This document shows, piece after piece, positions 47,542 to 56,263 of a DNA stretch of 58,960 nt; position 1 is the stretch's first letter; each line of letters opens with the position of its first letter. The stretch comes from Bordetella parapertussis (GTDB lineage Bacteria > Pseudomonadota > Gammaproteobacteria > Burkholderiales > Burkholderiaceae_B). Position numbers and translations under genes: made by a program. A model generated the notes under the pieces. The model did no database searches. It saw only the letters and a program-made list of their open reading frames with translations, and was not told the origin of the DNA. The stretch spans positions 1-58,960 of the forward strand of contig CAMBZR010000010.1 of assembly GCA_945872285.1 (NCBI GenBank), in the 5' to 3' direction.

Positions 47542-49112
47542 CCGCCGCTCACCGCGTCACCGTAAGGCGACATAATTTCAGTGCAACCCATGTTTAAGTC
47601 GCCATCGCGCATCACGCCGGCTGGGCAAGCAAACGCATAGGGGTAGGCAGTGCTGCGTGCTGCTTCCACGGGCATGACTTTGCCTAAGGCGTGCATGACA
47701 TCAGCTGGCAAGTCTTTGTCGGCAACGATGTGCGGCCCACCACTAACGTCGAGTCGTGGCTGATGAAACGCCTCTTCAAGCGTTAAGCCGTGATCCATCA
47801 TGAAAGAGGTCAGCTGCATCACGGTACCTAAAATTTTGCGTCCTCCCGAGGCGCCAATCGCAAAGCGTCGCCCTTTGAGATCTTCGCCAATCACGGGCGA
47901 ATAATTGGCCAGGCAACGCTTGTTGGGCGCCAGCGAGTTGGGCTTGCCGGGTTCGGGGTCAAACCACATGATGCCATTGTTGAGCAGCAGGCCCGTTGAG
48001 GGTGACACCACCCGCGAACCAAAAATTGACAGCAAGGTTTGTGTGACCGAGCACATATTGCCATGACGATCGACCACGCTGAAATGTGTTGTGCAGCCCG
48101 GTGCTTTGGGTGATTCGTGATCGCCCATATGCTCAAAGCGTAATTTAAACGCGGCATCTAATGCACGCGCAAAGCCAGCGTAGGTCGCCGCGTCAGGTGC
48201 GCCAGCGCCTGGCGTGAATTCTTGCGTGAGCAGTTCAAGTGCTTTGCCAAAGGTCGGGCCACCCGTTAGGCCAGGCGTGGCAAACACGCGACCACCCCGA
48301 TAGTTCAGGGTGAGAGGTTCGACCATCTCGGCGCTGTAGTGCGCAAGGTCTTCAACGCTCAAGCTGCCACCTTTTGCACGAACGTCGCGCGCGAGCGCCT
48401 GCGCGATATCGCCCTTGTAAAAGGCCTGCGCGCCACCTTCTGCGATTTGCCTAAGTGTTTGAGCAAAAGTTTTTTGATTTAAGCGTCGCTGATTGACCGA
48501 GCTCCAGTCGCCGGCGATGGGCCAATGACCGTCATCTAAAAACATGGCAGCGGTATCAGGGTCTTTTGCCAAGACACGGGCGTTTGCGGCGGTGACCAGC
48601 GTTGTATACCAATCCACCAGTAACCCGGCTTCAGCCAGATCAGCCGCCGGGGTCACGAGTTCGCGCCAAGGCATACGGCCAAAGTGCTCATGCGCCAGGC
48701 TCATGCCCGAGACAACGCCTGGCACAGCAACCGCGGTGGCACCCATCACGTTACGATCATCGACAACCGAGGGCCAAGGAAACAAATCAGAAGATTTGCC
48801 GGCGCCACTTAGGGGGTATTCAGCCGGGTTTAACTCGCGAGGCGAGCGGCAACCAAAATTAATCACCCGCGCCTTGGCCTCGTTGGCGCGCCACAACACC
48901 ATTGCGCCACCGGCAGCCGGGCCGCTCATCCAGGGTTCAACAACGCCTAAGGCAAAGGACGTTGCAATCGCAGCATCGACCGCATCTCCACCTGCGTCAA
49001 GCACGGCAGCACCTACCTCAGCGGCACGGCGATGCTGTGCCGCGACCACGCCCGCTTTGGTGGCGATCACGACTTTACGAGTGGTTTGCGAGTTTGAAAA
49101 ATTATCGTCCAT
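47538..49112 (-). CDS. ggt: Gamma-glutamyltransferase family protein
   Basis: This is an N-terminal nucleophile hydrolase of 524 residues. The conserved segment CTTHFSVVDRHGNMCSVTQT holds the threonine that becomes the new N-terminus after autocleavage. GLTGGPTFGKAL and GIMWFDPEPGKPNSLAPNK flank it. Family members hydrolyse or transfer gamma-glutamyl groups, including from glutathione and N-acylated amides. No signal peptide is visible: the start MDDNFSNSQTTRK is polar. Cytoplasmic location is therefore likely, unlike the usual periplasmic Ggt. It is the last gene of the leftward operon that begins at 52199. Confidence 0.82.
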   Translation of the reverse strand: MDDNFSNSQTTRKVVIATKAGVVAAQHRRAAEVGAAVLDAGGDAVDAAIATSFALGVVEPWMSGPAAGGAMVLWRANEAKARVINFGCRSPRELNPAEYPLSGAGKSSDLFPWPSVVDDRNVMGATAVAVPGVVSGMSLAHEHFGRMPWRELVTPAADLAEAGLLVDWYTTLVTAANARVLAKDPDTAAMFLDDGHWPIAGDWSSVNQRRLNQKTFAQTLRQIAEGGAQAFYKGDIAQALARDVRAKGGSLSVEDLAHYSAEMVEPLTLNYRGGRVFATPGLTGGPTFGKALELLTQEFTPGAGAPDAATYAGFARALDAAFKLRFEHMGDHESPKAPGCTTHFSVVDRHGNMCSVTQTLLSIFGSRVVSPSTGLLLNNGIMWFDPEPGKPNSLAPNKRCLANYSPVIGEDLKGRRFAIGASGGRKILGTVMQLTSFMMDHGLTLEEAFHQPRLDVSGGPHIVADKDLPADVMHALGKVMPVEAARSTAYPYAFACPAGVMRDGDLNMGCTEIMSPYGDAVSGG

Positions 49113-49186
49113 CTAAGCCTCTGCTATTTTTATAAATGCCAAGAGCGGCGCGATTTTGTGCAACGTCGGGATAGATGCGACGCCGT

Positions 49187-50092
49187 TCATCCACCAGCTT
49201 GCCCATGTTTCTTTGCGTAGCGCACGACATCAGCGTGCGTCGCGAACCACACGCCGGGTAGGCTGCGCATGTAGCGAACTAATTCTTCAAGAATCCAAAT
49301 GCGCGAGCGGTAGCCAATGACGTGTGGATGCATGGTTAGTTGAAACAGCCCACCCTCTTTGTAAGCGGCATCAAACTCGCGTTTAAAAATATCAAAGACA
49401 TCTGCGGGCGGTGTGTAGGGACGCAAGCCAGCAAACCGGTTCATCCCAAAATAAACCGCATCGTCGCGAATCCATTCAACCGGCAGCTCAATCACACCGG
49501 TGTTTTCACCATCAAGCAGTAACTCATAACAGTCGACATCTGCCATCAGCGACGAGTCATACAGCAAACCCATGTCGCGTGTGAGCGCAAGCGTATTCGG
49601 GCTGAAATCCCAGGACGGTGTGCGCATCCCAACAGGGCGCACACCCGTGATTTTTTCTAAGACATCTGAGCTGCGTTGCATCAGATCTTTTTCGGCGGCG
49701 TAAGGCAATACTGAATTGCGTTCGTGAATCCAGCCATGGATACCAACCTCGTGGCCCTCGGCGACCACGCGTTGCTGTTCGTCTGGATATAAAAGTGCGG
49801 TCACTGCCGGTACATAAAAACTGGCGGGCACGTCGTGTTGTTTCAAGATATTGAGAATGCGTGGCACGCCTTGTCGATTGCCGTATTGGCCTTGCGACAA
49901 TTTGCCAATTGACTCACCACCTTCGCGTAGTTCGTTGGTTTCGTGATCTGAGTCAAACGACAATGCCACAGCGCAACGCGCACCTTCAGGCCAAAGACGC
50001 GGGCGCAGCGTGCGCCCAGCGCGCACATGGTTCACGATGCCTTGCCAATGCGCGTCAGGCCACTGCCAAGGTTCAAGCGAGGGGGTGGTCAT
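49187..50092 (-). CDS. Polysaccharide deacetylase (NodB-like) family protein
   Basis: This 301-residue protein has a NodB homology domain with metal-binding motifs: the Asp pair in ALSFDSDHETNELR and the histidines in GIHGWIHERNS. The following RPVGMRTPSWDFSP helps form the active site. No signal peptide is visible, so it is probably cytoplasmic. Some members of this type deacetylate small N-acyl compounds rather than polymers, as allantoinase-like PuuE does. It overlaps the Bug receptor by four bases and precedes ggt, so it likely works on an acylated or amide substrate brought in by this receptor. Confidence 0.8.
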   Translation of the reverse strand: MTTPSLEPWQWPDAHWQGIVNHVRAGRTLRPRLWPEGARCAVALSFDSDHETNELREGGESIGKLSQGQYGNRQGVPRILNILKQHDVPASFYVPAVTALLYPDEQQRVVAEGHEVGIHGWIHERNSVLPYAAEKDLMQRSSDVLEKITGVRPVGMRTPSWDFSPNTLALTRDMGLLYDSSLMADVDCYELLLDGENTGVIELPVEWIRDDAVYFGMNRFAGLRPYTPPADVFDIFKREFDAAYKEGGLFQLTMHPHVIGYRSRIWILEELVRYMRSLPGVWFATHADVVRYAKKHGQAGG

Positions 50093-51171
50093 TTTTTTGG
50101 CTCGTTCACATTGGTGGCTGGGGTCGTGGTCACCTTGACGACTGCAGGCGCGACGTTGCGCGCGATCTCTTGGGCCGCAGCCGCTTCTTTGGCAACGAAC
50201 AGAGCGAACTCAGCCGAGGGCATGCCAACACCCTCAAGCCCGAGCGTATCAAACTGTGCGATGACGTCAGGCTGAGCGACGGCTTTGACGATTTCAGATT
50301 GCAGTCGACTCACAATCGCCGCTGGGGCGTTGACGGGCAACCATAAGCCAAACCAGTTCACAACGTTGAAGTCTTTCAAACCCAACTCTTGCAAGGTGGG
50401 CGTGTCTGGCATGCCTTTCCAGCGCTTGGCGCCGGTCACCGCTAAGGCGCGCAGCCGTCCACTTTGCACGTGCTGCAGGGCGATTTGTGTGCCCACAAAA
50501 AAGATGTCGATACGGCCTGCGATTAAGTCGTTGGTGGCTTCGGCGACCCCTTTATAGGGCACGGGCAAAATATCAGTGTCGGTCATGGTCTTCATGACTT
50601 CAGCCGGGATATGGCTTGCAGTGCCCAGGCCGGCGTGGGCGTAAGAAAGTTTGCCGGGATTTTTCTTGGCGAGTGCGATGAGCTCTTTGAAGGTTTTGGC
50701 TGGCGAGTCGACCGGAACGAGCAAGACCTGCCCAAAATTTTGAGCGGCTAAGGTAACGTGGGTGAAGTCTTTGACCGAGTCGTAGGTGACGTTTTCGTTA
50801 AAGGGCGGGATGTTCGTGTGCGAAGCTGTTGTGAATAGCCAGGTGTAGCCGTCAGCTGGAAGCTTGGCGACGTAGGCAGTGCCGACTAAGCCCCCGGCAC
50901 CCAGACGGTTTTCGACGATTACCGCTTGCCCGAGCGACATAGAAAGTTTGGGCGCAAGAATGCGCATCAGCAGATCGGGTGGGCCGCCCGGGGGTGAAGG
51001 CACGATCACGCGGATCGGTTTGGTTGGGTAGTTTGACGCCGCAGTGCCCTCGGCAGTTTGTGCCAGCGGCGCGAATGCGGGCGCAAGACAGGCGCTAGCG
51101 ATAAGGAGTAACCACCCTATGCTGCGCGTGACGCTGAGCGGTGTGGCATTGAATACTTGAAAGCTAGACAT
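50089..51171 (-). CDS. Bug-family tripartite tricarboxylate receptor (periplasmic)
   Basis: This is the third Bug receptor. The 360-residue form has a long signal region (MSSFQVFNATPLSV... ending near PLAQTAEG). Family blocks are VIVPSPPGGPPDLLMRILAP, VIVENRLGAGGLVGT and GYTWLFTT. The Pro-rich PSPPGGPPD replaces the more common PFAAGGPTD, so the carboxylate pocket may differ. It overlaps the deacetylase start by four bases and follows the Gfo/Idh gene by 17 bases. Confidence 0.85.
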   Translation of the reverse strand: MSSFQVFNATPLSVTRSIGWLLLIASACLAPAFAPLAQTAEGTAASNYPTKPIRVIVPSPPGGPPDLLMRILAPKLSMSLGQAVIVENRLGAGGLVGTAYVAKLPADGYTWLFTTASHTNIPPFNENVTYDSVKDFTHVTLAAQNFGQVLLVPVDSPAKTFKELIALAKKNPGKLSYAHAGLGTASHIPAEVMKTMTDTDILPVPYKGVAEATNDLIAGRIDIFFVGTQIALQHVQSGRLRALAVTGAKRWKGMPDTPTLQELGLKDFNVVNWFGLWLPVNAPAAIVSRLQSEIVKAVAQPDVIAQFDTLGLEGVGMPSAEFALFVAKEAAAAQEIARNVAPAVVKVTTTPATNVNEPKK

Positions 51172-51188
51172 AAGATCCTTGCGGTGAA

Positions 51189-52199
51189 TTACCCGATTTG
51201 CACGGTGGTGTGCGTCGCTGAAGAGCGAACAATCGCCTCAAGTACTGCGGCATTGCGTACAGCATCGCCGTCAGGGGTGACGAGTGGTTGTTTATTGTTG
51301 ATGCATGCAGCAAAGTGCTCGAGCTCGGCGCGCTCGGTGCTGGTTGCTGGAAAGCTTGTCATGACAGGCTTTTGCTTGTTGGTCACGTTGCTGCGGTCGA
51401 TCATGCAGGTGGTCAGATCCCAAGTATGCAAGTGACTGACGTCGCCCACCGCAACCCAGCCATTTGAACCAAAAACTTGCATGCGCCAGGTTTCTGCTGT
51501 GGCGATCACGGTGCCCAAATAGCCGGTTGAACCGCCCGCAAAATGCAGCATCATTGAGGTTGTGTCATCTGAACCAAAGTCTTGTGCGAGACGATAGCTT
51601 TGTGCAGTGACGCGGTCGATTGGGCCCGCCAGATACATCATGGCATCAATGACGTGTACGCCGCGGCCTGTCATGCCGCCTGCAGGGGATTCGTCAGAGG
51701 CATGGCGCCAGTGTCCCTTCGGAAACCGGTAGGCGCTTGGCCCGCAAAAATTGCCTTCGATATGTAGCACTTTACCCAAACGACCATCGTCGATCATACG
51801 GCGAATCTCTTGCAGCGCCGGTTGATGGCGCCAGTTGTAGCCCACCCCTAAAACAACGTTGTGCTCGGCGGCGGCCAGGGCCGCGCGGTGTGTGCTGGCG
51901 TGATCTAAACCAAGCGGCTTTTCGCAAAAGACATGTTTGCCGGCTTTGGCGGCGGCTACGATTTGCTCGGTGTGCATCGAGTGCGGGGTGGCTAAAACGA
52001 CCGCCGCAATGGTTGGATCGGCCAACACGGCCTCAAAGCTGTCGAGCAGGCGAATCGTGTGTTTGGCGGCGAAGTCGCTGGCTTTTGCGGGCGTGCGGGT
52101 CGCCCCCGCGACAAATTGAATAGACTGACTTAAACCTTGAACGCTTGTGACCAAATTTTGGCCCCAAACACCCATGCCGATGATTGCCGCGTGAATCAT
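51189..52199 (-). CDS. Gfo/Idh/MocA family oxidoreductase
   Basis: This 336-residue NAD(P)-dependent oxidoreductase starts MIHAAIIGMGVWGQN with a Rossmann glycine motif. It has the EKPLGLD motif and a C-terminal alpha/beta domain. Family members act on sugars, inositols and related polyols or acids. It is the first gene of a leftward operon with the Bug receptor, the deacetylase and ggt. The start at 52199 is chosen because it begins the Rossmann fold; an upstream frame (to 52235) is not supported. Confidence 0.85.
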   Translation of the reverse strand: MIHAAIIGMGVWGQNLVTSVQGLSQSIQFVAGATRTPAKASDFAAKHTIRLLDSFEAVLADPTIAAVVLATPHSMHTEQIVAAAKAGKHVFCEKPLGLDHASTHRAALAAAEHNVVLGVGYNWRHQPALQEIRRMIDDGRLGKVLHIEGNFCGPSAYRFPKGHWRHASDESPAGGMTGRGVHVIDAMMYLAGPIDRVTAQSYRLAQDFGSDDTTSMMLHFAGGSTGYLGTVIATAETWRMQVFGSNGWVAVGDVSHLHTWDLTTCMIDRSNVTNKQKPVMTSFPATSTERAELEHFAACINNKQPLVTPDGDAVRNAAVLEAIVRSSATHTTVQIG

Positions 52200-52387
52200 A
52201 TTTCGTTGTATCCCAAGCAGAGTAGGCAGGGGCACGCGCGTATAGCACGCGACATCCCGTCAGGTGGTTGATTATGAGAGAAACAATGATAGATGACAAC
52301 AGGGGTCAAATGTGTTTTGATCCTTGAAAGGTCGGCTTTGCCTGAAAAGCTAGGCAAGCGGCTTTCAATCAATAGAAAGGACCTCGT

Positions 52388-53368
52388 ATGACACATTTCA
52401 GTGTTCTCGCCACATTTCGCGCCGTACTGGCCGCACTTTTACTCTTTTCGGCGTCGTTTGCACACGCACAGACTTGGCCCACGAGGCCACTTCGCTTGGT
52501 AATCCCCTTTGCGCCCGGCGGCGGCACAGATATTCTGGCCCGCGTGATTGCTCCAAAGCTCTCTGAGGCACTGGGCCAGCAGGTGGTCGTTGAAAACAAA
52601 CCGGGCGCTTCGAGCATCATCGGGTCTCAAATCGTCGTGCAAGCCGCCCCCGACGGGTACACCTTGATGATGGTCGATTCATCGATTTACGTGAATCCTG
52701 GGTTGCGTACCGAGCTGCCTTACAACACGATGAAAGATTTGACGCCTATCGTGCATATGGCCGTGGCACCGGTGATTTTGGTGGTGCACCCTTCGGTGCC
52801 CGCACAGACGCTCGCTGAGTTGATTGCCTTAGGCAAAGCCAAGCCAGAAAGCTTGTTGTATGGCTCGGGCGGCAACGGCTCTTCGCCACATATGGCGGGT
52901 GAGCTATTCAATATCGCTTCGGGCGTGTCGATCACCCATGTGCCCTACAAGGGGACGGGTGAGGCGTTGTCGGCGGTGTTGGCGGGCCAAGTGCCGCTGA
53001 CGTATTCGGGGATTAGCTCAGTACGGCAAGCCGTTGAAACAGGGCGCTTGCGCGCACTCGCACTCACTGGCACCAAGCGTAATGCCGCCTTGCCCAACGT
53101 GCCGACGTTTGCCGAGAGTGGCCTACCCAGCGTTGATTGCAGTAGCCACTGGGGTCTGCTGGGGCCCGCCGGGATGGCGCCAGAGGTGGTTGCAAAGCTG
53201 AATGCCGCCGTCAATCAAGTGTTGGCCGACGCGGCGATCAAAGAGCGCATTGCGGCACTTGGGTATGACGTGGCGGGTGGCCCGCCGGCGGCGTATACCA
53301 AGTTGCTCACCACTGAAATCGAGAAATGGCGTCAGGTGATTAAAACCGCGGGGATCAAGGCGAACTAA
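52388..53368 (+). CDS. Bug-family tripartite tricarboxylate receptor (periplasmic)
   Basis: This is the fourth Bug receptor. The 326-residue form has a signal peptide ending near SFAHAQ and family blocks LVIPFAPGGGTDILARV, VVENKPGASSIIG and GYTLMMVDS. A ribosome site AGAAAGGACC precedes the ATG. It diverges from the Gfo/Idh operon with a 188-base gap and is followed by an alpha/beta hydrolase in the same direction. The hydrolase may act on an ester or lactone taken up through this receptor. Confidence 0.88.
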   Translation: MTHFSVLATFRAVLAALLLFSASFAHAQTWPTRPLRLVIPFAPGGGTDILARVIAPKLSEALGQQVVVENKPGASSIIGSQIVVQAAPDGYTLMMVDSSIYVNPGLRTELPYNTMKDLTPIVHMAVAPVILVVHPSVPAQTLAELIALGKAKPESLLYGSGGNGSSPHMAGELFNIASGVSITHVPYKGTGEALSAVLAGQVPLTYSGISSVRQAVETGRLRALALTGTKRNAALPNVPTFAESGLPSVDCSSHWGLLGPAGMAPEVVAKLNAAVNQVLADAAIKERIAALGYDVAGGPPAAYTKLLTTEIEKWRQVIKTAGIKAN

Positions 53369-53412
53369 ACGCAAAAATCAATCAAGTAAAAAATTAAAAA
53401 ATAGGATCTGTT

Positions 53413-54210
53413 ATGCAACACTACCTGAATCGCGACGGCCTGAAACTCGCCTACTACGTTGATGACTTCACCAAGCCGTGGGTCAGGCCACAAACGGTGT
53501 TTCTATTGCACGCTGCAATGGGCAATTCGCAACGCTGGTTTAGCTGGGTGCCAGAGCTTGCGAAGCATTATCGTGTGATCCGTATGGATTTACGCGGGCA
53601 TGGGCAGTCAACGATTCCGCATTCGGAGCAGGCCTTTTCACTACAGCACTTGGTCGATGATGCCGCGGCGCTGTTGGATCACCTTGGTTGCGAACAGGCG
53701 CACGTCGTGGGTAACTCGGCTGGTGGTTACGTGGCGCAACAGCTGGCGTTGCAGTACACCGCGCGAGTCAAAACACTTGCGTGTTACGGCGCGACACCTG
53801 GTTTGAAAAATAGCCATGCCCCCACCTGGATCCCGAAGATTCAGCAGGTCGGCTTAAAAAAGTTTTTATCCGATACGATTCATGAGCGCTTTGATGAAAC
53901 CGCTGATCCGGCGTTAGTGGCTTGGTTTATCGAGCAAGCGGGTTCAAATGACCCAGCCTTTATTGGGCGGTTCGTGCTGCACATGTGCACCCACGATTTC
54001 ATGGAAGAGCTCGTGGGCATCAAGTGCCCTACCTTGATTGTGGCGGCAGGCAAAGAGTCTATCGGACATGCCGACGCCTATGAGCAAATGCATCAGCGTA
54101 TTAAAGGCTCTGAGATCGCTTATGTGGATACCGCTGGGCACAACATCTGCGACGGTTACGCTGAGCACTGTGCCCAGCTACTCATGTCATTTTTAAGTCG
54201 TCACGTTTAA
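53413..54210 (+). CDS. Alpha/beta hydrolase
   Basis: This 265-residue hydrolase has the nucleophile elbow VVGNSAGGYVAQQ with Ser102. The catalytic His is in DTAGHNICDGYAEH. The closest characterised relatives are lactonases and esterases such as the enol-lactonase of the beta-ketoadipate pathway, but the substrate is open. It follows the fourth Bug receptor by 44 bases. Its neighbour on the other strand at 54298 is a paralogous hydrolase with the HSTGG elbow. Confidence 0.82.
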   Translation: MQHYLNRDGLKLAYYVDDFTKPWVRPQTVFLLHAAMGNSQRWFSWVPELAKHYRVIRMDLRGHGQSTIPHSEQAFSLQHLVDDAAALLDHLGCEQAHVVGNSAGGYVAQQLALQYTARVKTLACYGATPGLKNSHAPTWIPKIQQVGLKKFLSDTIHERFDETADPALVAWFIEQAGSNDPAFIGRFVLHMCTHDFMEELVGIKCPTLIVAAGKESIGHADAYEQMHQRIKGSEIAYVDTAGHNICDGYAEHCAQLLMSFLSRHV

Positions 54211-54259
54211 GGCCTAATGGCCCTAGTCCTCTGTACACACCTAGTTGTTCGTGCGATTT

Positions 54260-54283
54260 ATCCTCCCTCTGAACGGGGAGGAT
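54260..54283. terminator. Hairpin terminator between convergent hydrolases
   Basis: ATCCTCCC (54260-54267) and GGGAGGAT (54276-54283) form a perfect 8-base stem with an 8-base loop. Short T stretches flank it on both strands (TTTCTA after it on the plus strand and AAAT-type on the other). It sits in the 87-base gap between the two convergent hydrolase genes and probably ends both transcripts. Confidence 0.6.
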
Positions 54284-54297
54284 TTCTACGCCTCACA

Positions 54298-55110
54298 TCA
54301 AAGCACTTTAGCTGACCAACTGAGTACTGCCCCAGTAAACTGAGCCAAGCGCGTCACTGGGAAAAAATGCCCGCCATCTTCAAGCAGATGTAAAGTTGAA
54401 CCGGGCATCAGCGCGGCCATTTCTTCTTGTAAAAAGGCGGGCACGATTAAATCGTCGCGTGCGCCAATATTCAAGACAGGCACCTTGACGCGCGCCACGT
54501 CGGCGCTTCGGTCAAATGCCATGATGGCATCGATGCGTTCAGCCACAATATTTTGCGCGGCTGGGGTCAGTGGCGCCGCGGCACGCGAGGCATCCAAGGC
54601 GCCCCAGTTGGCGTTGAGCCAGCTTGGTTCATGAGAATAAAACGTGGCCGAAACGGCATACGCCATCGGGTCGCTTCGCAACAGGCCTTTGCGCAACTTA
54701 AACAGCTCTTGCATGTAGCGATTGGGTTTGGTCCACGTGCCCGTTAAGACACAGGCCTTAGCATGTTGTGGTGAGCGTAAGGCAATGGCTTGCGTAATGC
54801 ACCCGCCCGTTGAGTGCCCCAAAATGATGGCTGACTGAATCCCAAGATGATCAAGCACTGCAATGCAATCATCGGCTAACTGGTCGATGGTGACCGGTGC
54901 CGTACCGCGCGTGCTTGCACCGATGCCACGCTGATCTAGCCGAATCACCTGGTGCTTAGCGGTCAGCGCAGGCAGACAGGGGTTCCAGAACGCCGCGGCA
55001 CCCCCAAGCCCACTAATCAGCAATAGCGGGGTACCGGCGCCTTGCTCAAAGACTTGTAAGCAAGCGCCGTCAGGCAGGGTGATTTTGTGGGACTGGTTAG
55101 TTTGCGACAT
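54298..55110 (-). CDS. Alpha/beta hydrolase
   Basis: This 270-residue hydrolase has the elbow ILGHSTGGCITQ with its nucleophile serine, and the catalytic His in DGGHFFPVTR. The N-terminal segment HKITLPDGACLQVF and DQRGIGASTRG resembles arylesterase and 3-oxoadipate lactonase relatives. The substrate is not clear. The gene diverges from the MaoC gene with a 268-base gap. Confidence 0.82.
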   Translation of the reverse strand: MSQTNQSHKITLPDGACLQVFEQGAGTPLLLISGLGGAAAFWNPCLPALTAKHQVIRLDQRGIGASTRGTAPVTIDQLADDCIAVLDHLGIQSAIILGHSTGGCITQAIALRSPQHAKACVLTGTWTKPNRYMQELFKLRKGLLRSDPMAYAVSATFYSHEPSWLNANWGALDASRAAAPLTPAAQNIVAERIDAIMAFDRSADVARVKVPVLNIGARDDLIVPAFLQEEMAALMPGSTLHLLEDGGHFFPVTRLAQFTGAVLSWSAKVL

Positions 55111-55378
55111 AGGGCCTCGCCTGAGTTGTACCGATTGGCTAAAGACCCTAGTGTGCCTATTTTTTCTTGAAAAAGAAATTCAGAATTTTTGCGGTGATGC
55201 TTTTTGACTCTTCTGCGACACGGGTCACTTGGCCTTTGAGTGTGCAAGCACTTGATGCTTGTGCTCGCCCATGCGTTTTCGCGAGAGGTCTTGCACGAAT
55301 TGGCTATCGGTTACGCTTATGCATGCTGCGCCCGGTTTGGTGACGCGCGGCGTTGAGTTCGAACAGCAGAGGACAATC

Positions 55379-55843
55379 ATGATCAAACATCAACTGTGCG
55401 CGCAACGTTTTTTTGAAGATTTTGCAGTCGGTGAACGCTTTAACTTGCCCTCACGCACGATGACCGAGGCGTTATTTGCGGCCTTCTCGTTGGCAAGTGG
55501 TGACAATCATCCGGTGCATTACGACCTTGAATACTGTCGGGCGCACGGCATGCCGCATATGTTGGCGCACGGCTTTCAGGTAGTGATTCAAACGGCTGCG
55601 GGCGCAGGCTTGTTTCCGCATATGGTCGAAGAGTCGTTGAAGGCCTTTATCGAACAAAGCAGCAAATTTTTACAACCTGTTTTTGTCGGTGATACCTTGT
55701 ACTCAAGCCTGACCGTAGCTGAGTTGGTGCCAAACCGTACGACGGGTGTATTGACCATGCGCTCTGAAATCCGCAATCAGAAGGATGTGATTGTCATGCA
55801 AGGCATGCAAAAGTATCTCTTGCGCAAACGCAGCCATGAGTGA
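55379..55843 (+). CDS. MaoC-like dehydratase
   Basis: This 154-residue protein has a hot-dog fold of MaoC type. It shows ASGDNHPVHYDLEYC and the segment AHGMPHMLAHGFQ. The Asp and His in SGDNHPVH match the hydratase motif. Family members hydrate enoyl-CoA or act on acyl-CoA thioesters. The start at 55379 (MIKHQLCAQRF) is preferred over an upstream frame because AGAGGA lies before it and it begins the fold. The next gene overlaps its stop by eight bases. In the 268-base gap before this gene I see only a weak hairpin CAAGCA/TGCTTG at 55245-55261. Confidence 0.8.
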   Translation: MIKHQLCAQRFFEDFAVGERFNLPSRTMTEALFAAFSLASGDNHPVHYDLEYCRAHGMPHMLAHGFQVVIQTAAGAGLFPHMVEESLKAFIEQSSKFLQPVFVGDTLYSSLTVAELVPNRTTGVLTMRSEIRNQKDVIVMQGMQKYLLRKRSHE

Positions 55844-56156
55844 TGATAATCAGATCGTGATTCCGCCTTCGTTCATTGCGTTGTTTGTTGAACCGGGGCG
55901 CACCAAGCCCAGTGCAACAAAAGAGGTGATCTACGAGCGCTATGATTTTTGTGAAGACATGGCCAGTATGTTGACTGAGCAGGCCAACGCCAAGCTCTGG
56001 GAGCTTGGTATCACCGAGGCTGACGTGCTTGAACGGATCTACCAGGGGCTCACGATTGCGGATGTTGGGGTAAGCGTGCGCGAGGCAGGGTGGGTCGTGA
56101 CGCGCTTGGCCGAGTTGCTGGGTTGGCAGACGGACTGGGCAGCTGGTTCAGCTTAA
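55836..56156 (+). CDS. Hypothetical protein
   Basis: I do not recognise this 106-residue protein with confidence. It reads MSDDNQIVIPPSFIALFVEPG at the start and is predicted to be all-helical in the middle (VIYERYDFCEDMASMLTEQANA), with a Trp-containing C-terminus. It has no signal peptide and no membrane segment. It overlaps the MaoC gene by eight bases, so the two are made together. It may be an accessory subunit. The closest name I recall is an 'ATPase with chaperone activity' label in related bacteria, which has no visible ATPase motif here. Confidence 0.65.
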   Translation: MSDDNQIVIPPSFIALFVEPGRTKPSATKEVIYERYDFCEDMASMLTEQANAKLWELGITEADVLERIYQGLTIADVGVSVREAGWVVTRLAELLGWQTDWAAGSA

Positions 56157-56263
56157 GCAAGTTCCGGTGACTTTTGGCGATTTGCTGCGACTTTTTTCGA
56201 CTTGCCGCGAAGTGTGATGACGTAGCGTGACGTGCTGCGACGTGCGACGGCTCCGGCCGAGGC
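56157..56263 (+). repeat. Degenerate GCGAC repeat region
   Basis: Between the 106-residue gene and the exported protein, the sequence repeats a GCGAC-like unit at irregular spacings (TGCGACTTTTT, TGCCGCGAAG, GTGCTGCGACG). Such pieces may be relics of local duplication. I cannot show a fixed period, so this is a weak call. Confidence 0.3.

Noticed and set aside
55161..55174. TTTTTC-TT-GAAAAA palindrome before the MaoC gene
   Set aside because: A two-base loop cannot form a stable hairpin, and A/T runs of this kind arise by chance.
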